Part shown: positions 61,622-64,000 of the stretch, piece by piece | Numbering within the stretch: the first letter of the stretch is position 1 | Layout: each line of letters begins with the position of its first letter | The notes under the pieces: model-generated | Database searches by the model: none | What the model was told of the DNA's origin: nothing | Seen by the model: only the letters and a program-made list of their open reading frames with translations | Assembly: GCF_000744095.1 (NCBI RefSeq) | Contig: NZ_JQLI01000008.1 | Location: forward strand, 3,906,001 to 3,970,000 | DNA: 64,000 nucleotides | Direction: 5' to 3' | Source of the DNA: Cupriavidus necator A5-1 | GTDB lineage: Bacteria > Pseudomonadota > Gammaproteobacteria > Burkholderiales > Burkholderiaceae | Position numbers and translations under genes: made by a program

Positions 61622-62329
61622 TTACTCCTCGCCAACCGCCACGCGAAGCGCGGGCGGCGCGCGGCCGGCCTGCGCATCGGCGCCGCCGGCATCGAGCGCC
61701 TTGAGCGCGACGCGCTGGCGCAGCAGGTGGGTCTTCATCATCGCCTCGGCGCCTTCCGCGTCGCGCGCCTTGAGCGCGGCGAACACGGACAGGTGCTCGG
61801 CGCAGGATTCGTGGATCCGGCCTGGCAGCTTCAGGCTCTTGTGGCGCGACAGCCGCAGCACCTTGCGCAGGTCGCTGATCAGGCCCGACAGCCAGCGGTT
61901 GCCCGCCAGCCGCTGGATCCCTTCATGGATCTGGGCATTGGTCTCGTAGTAGGCGTCGATGTCGCCGGCCTGCGCATAGCGCGCCAGGTCGGCATGCAGC
62001 CCCTCGAGCGCGTCCAGGTCGGCGCGCGTGGCGTTCTGGGCGGCCTCGAAGGCGCAGCGGCCTTCCAGCAGCGCCATCAGCGGGAAGATCTCGTCCAGGT
62101 CCTGCTCGGACAGCTCGTTGACGAAGCAGCCGCGGCGCGGCTCCAGCCGCACCAGTCCTTCGGCGGCCAGCACCTTGAGCGCCTCGCGCAGCGGCGTACG
62201 CGAGATGCCCAGCGCTTCGGCCATCGCGCTTTCGTCGATCCAGGCGCCGGGCGCGAGCGTGTGCGCGTCGATCATGGCGCGCAGCCGGTCCGCCACTTCC
62301 AGGTACAACGCCTGCTGGATGATGCGCAT
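61622..62329 (-). CDS. matR: GntR-family (FCD domain) transcriptional regulator of the malonate cluster
   Basis: This 235-residue protein has an N-terminal winged helix (about 5-70), YLEVADRLRAMIDAHTLAPGAWIDESAMAEALGISRTPLREALKVLAAEGLVRLEPRRGCFV, of classical GntR form. A C-terminal FCD ligand-binding domain contains the metal-binding His residues in NAQIHEGI and ESCAEHLSVFAAL. It heads the mat operon and most likely responds to malonate or malonyl-CoA, by analogy with MatR; the ligand is inference. A perfect palindrome lies 80 bases upstream of its start. Confidence 0.9.
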   Translation of the reverse strand: MRIIQQALYLEVADRLRAMIDAHTLAPGAWIDESAMAEALGISRTPLREALKVLAAEGLVRLEPRRGCFVNELSEQDLDEIFPLMALLEGRCAFEAAQNATRADLDALEGLHADLARYAQAGDIDAYYETNAQIHEGIQRLAGNRWLSGLISDLRKVLRLSRHKSLKLPGRIHESCAEHLSVFAALKARDAEGAEAMMKTHLLRQRVALKALDAGGADAQAGRAPPALRVAVGEE

Positions 62330-62408
62330 GCCCAACCCCGGGATGAATGCGAGGATCGAGGGACCCCAATCCCCTTCTGCGCCGGCCACGCGAATGCGCC
62401 CCGGTCGT

Positions 62409-62425
62409 CATAATTCATAATTATG
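62409..62425. promoter_or_regulatory. palindromic operator, probable GntR/FCD binding site
   Basis: CATAATT-CAT-AATTATG is a perfect seven-base inverted repeat around three bases, in a short AT-rich stretch of otherwise GC-rich DNA, directly upstream of the GntR gene. Size and symmetry fit an FCD-regulator operator, so the regulator probably controls its own operon here. Confidence 0.7.
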
Positions 62426-63147
62426 GATTAGGCCGCGAACGATACAAGCAATTTCGATGTTGCGGCGCAAACCAGCCCGGACGGGGATTGCGGTATTCGG
62501 CGTGGGGATTTTGGCTGCCGGAGAATGCACCGGCGGGAGAGGTGCGGCGGACGTTTCCCAGCCTCCCTGCAAGGAAACGCCCGCGCCTGAAAGAACTGCC
62601 AGACTGCTTCATCGCAGGCAGGCACTGATAGCAGTGTCTGCCGCGTGGGTCATTGAACAACCTGGCGCTGGCCCGGCGCCACCCCTTTGAAGACGCGCTG
62701 ACGCGCGGATTTTCCCTTTTGCCCTTGTATTTTCGTGAAGCGCGCTGGCTGTGCCGCCCTTGCGGGCCATGCCTGGATCCTCCCTCGCGCTCCCCCTTGG
62801 CGGCCTGTGGCATGCCGCTCATCTTGTAACAGGATAGTTAGCGATTAACGTGCCAGGGATGCTAAGTCCCTGATTCCATTGATGACTACTATCCGAAACT
62901 TGTTACAGGATACGTCTAGTGTAACAGGATGTTTCCGGCATGTTACGAGGGTTTTCCCACAGCGCCGACGAGAGAAATCGACTGGCGGCAAATGCATATG
63001 CAGAATGTGCCGTAGCCTTTGTTTATCGATGCGAGAATGTGTGCGGCACGCCGCAAAGGTACCAAATTATTTTGTTTCATAAATGAAGCGGAGCAAACGC
63101 CTCTTTTCTCTTGCCGTCGCTTTTCCAACACATCCGGAGCTTGCGCC
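62426..63147. other. long intergenic region without a supported gene
   Basis: No frame here has convincing coding character. Frames at 62421-62822 (minus) and 62457-62690 (plus) give basic, low-complexity peptides with no family resemblance. Hairpins occur at about 62607-62643 (GGCACTG / CAGTGTC). The right part (62825-62951) is AT-richer and holds repeated sites listed separately. Promoters for the mat operon and for the YjgN gene must lie here. Confidence 0.6.
62825..62951 (+). repeat. repeated TGTAACAGGAT-like sites upstream of the YjgN gene
   Basis: TGTAACAGGAT occurs at 62825-62835 and 62920-62930, TGTTACAGGAT at 62901-62911, and a diverged TGTTACGAGGG at 62941. The last three start 19 and 21 bases apart, about two helical turns, on the same face of the DNA. 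This looks like a regulator-binding array for the gene starting at 63148. Confidence 0.6.
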
Positions 63148-64000
63148 ATGCACGCTGGCAGTAGCGATTTCACCCTCTCCGCCCCGCCGGCCCCCGCCGA
63201 TCCGCACGATGGCGCGTTACGGCCCCTGAGCCTTTCCTTTACCGGCAGCGGCTCGGAGTATTTCCGCATCTGGATCGTCAATGTGCTGCTGAGCATCGTC
63301 ACCTTCGGCTTTTATTCGGCCTGGGCCAAGGTGCGCACGCTGCAGTATTTCTATCGCAATACCCGGCTCGACGGCGCCAGCTTCGATTACCACGGCAAGC
63401 CCTCGGCCATCCTGAAGGGCCGGGCCATCGTGGTTGCGCTGGCGTTCGCGTTCCAGGTCGCGACCAATGTGTCGCCCTTCCTTTCGCTGGCGATGCTGGT
63501 CGCGCTGCTGGCGGTGTTCCCCCTGCTGCTGGTGCGCTCGCTGCGCTTCCGCATGGCCAACTCCAGCTACCGCGGCCTGCGCTTCGCCTTTGCCGGGCGC
63601 GATGCCGAGGCCTACAAGGTGTTCGTGCTGTGGCCGCTGGCGGCGGTGTTCACGCTGGGCCTGCTAGGCCCGCTGGCGCACCAGCGCTTCAAACGCTACC
63701 AGCACAACCATACGCGCTTCGGCACGGCGCCGTTTGCCTTCAGCGCGGACGCGGGCGATTTCTACGGCGTCTACCTGCGCGCCTTCGGCATGATGGTCGC
63801 GGTGGTCGCCATCGCGGCGGTGGGCAGCCTGGTGCTGGGCGCGAGCGCGTCAGGCAGACTCGGCGCGGCGCTGTCGTTCGGCATCGGCATCGCAGGCTTC
63901 TACCTGGCGCTGCTGGCGGTCAGCCCCTACCTGATGGCGCGCCTGCAGAACATCGTGTGGAGCCACACCACGCTGGCGCCGCACGCGTTCCGCAGCGAGG
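63148..64000 (+). CDS. YjgN/DUF898 family membrane protein (partial, runs off the window)
   Basis: The frame is open from ATG 63148 to the window edge, 284 codons. After a ~28-residue Ala/Pro-rich start, PLSLSFTGSGSEYFRIWIVNVLLSIVTFGFYSAWAKVRTLQYFYRNTRLDGASFDYHGKP is the typical DUF898 opening. Several membrane helices follow, with a second FYSAWAKV-like repeat replaced by GLLGPLAHQRFKRYQHNHTRFG. GGAG precedes the ATG. Function unknown; the C-terminal part lies beyond the window. Confidence 0.9.
   Translation, partial: MHAGSSDFTLSAPPAPADPHDGALRPLSLSFTGSGSEYFRIWIVNVLLSIVTFGFYSAWAKVRTLQYFYRNTRLDGASFDYHGKPSAILKGRAIVVALAFAFQVATNVSPFLSLAMLVALLAVFPLLLVRSLRFRMANSSYRGLRFAFAGRDAEAYKVFVLWPLAAVFTLGLLGPLAHQRFKRYQHNHTRFGTAPFAFSADAGDFYGVYLRAFGMMVAVVAIAAVGSLVLGASASGRLGAALSFGIGIAGFYLALLAVSPYLMARLQNIVWSHTTLAPHAFRSE

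Noticed and set aside
62607..62643. Strong hairpin GGCACTG / CAGTGTC in the long intergenic region
   Set aside because: There is no T-run and no gene end nearby on either strand, so I do not call it a terminator or RNA gene.
62421..62822. Minus-strand frame of about 130 codons upstream of the malonate regulator
   Set aside because: The peptide is basic and low in complexity, with no family resemblance and no ribosome-binding site; it covers a region of hairpins.

Overview
The window is GC-rich, densely packed bacterial chromosome. Its gene content and order point to a betaproteobacterium of the Burkholderiaceae, most likely Cupriavidus or a close Ralstonia-like relative. Supporting signs are the FDH3-type formate dehydrogenase cluster with DUF3305/DUF3306 partners, a Bug-type tripartite-tricarboxylate binding protein, DUF3460 next to scpA, and ZapA followed by a 6S RNA. 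The species assignment is inference; no rRNA or other marker gene is present.

Layout. 1-9000: end of an unknown gene and a palindromic repeat, a Tat-type ferritin-like protein divergent from an ECF sigma/anti-sigma pair, argH, a two-gene TRAP permease without its binding protein, a secreted cupin, and a one-chain Rieske-cytochrome P450 fusion. 9200-13000: a decayed FitAB-type toxin-antitoxin locus, a large Orn/Lys/Arg decarboxylase and dcd. 13000-25300 (minus strand): a formate dehydrogenase locus running from apbC through DUF3305, DUF3306, a multi-cluster ferredoxin, a TorD-type chaperone, a small Tat protein, the alpha and beta subunits, a lipoprotein, the gamma subunit and a small secreted protein to fdhD. 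25600-37800: an OmpA-like lipoprotein, metG, a tamA-tamB operon ending in a BamE-like lipoprotein, DUF3460, scpA and panC.

37796-38960 looks like an inserted element. It carries an antitoxin-toxin pair plus a translationally coupled third small gene, has 11-bp terminal inverted repeats, and is flanked by a 10-bp direct repeat. Removing it restores a near-perfect bidirectional terminator palindrome between the convergent genes panC and a PepSY membrane protein.

38979-52720 is a cobalamin uptake, salvage and late-synthesis locus. A riboswitch-controlled operon on the minus strand (btuB, btuC, btuD, cobO, cobT, cobS, cobC) meets a plus-strand operon (cobU, cbiB, cobD, btuF) end to end with no spacer, and cobQ plus the PepSY gene lie on the far side. 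No corrin-ring synthesis gene is present here. 52875-56250: a ZapB-like gene, zapA, 6S RNA, an EVE-domain protein, a TSUP exporter and a SIMPL protein. 56500-62425: a malonate catabolic cluster (GntR regulator, malonyl-CoA decarboxylase, Bug binding protein, enoyl-CoA hydratase, malonyl-CoA synthetase) with a clear palindromic operator. The window ends inside a YjgN/DUF898 membrane protein preceded by repeated TGTAACAGGAT-like sites.
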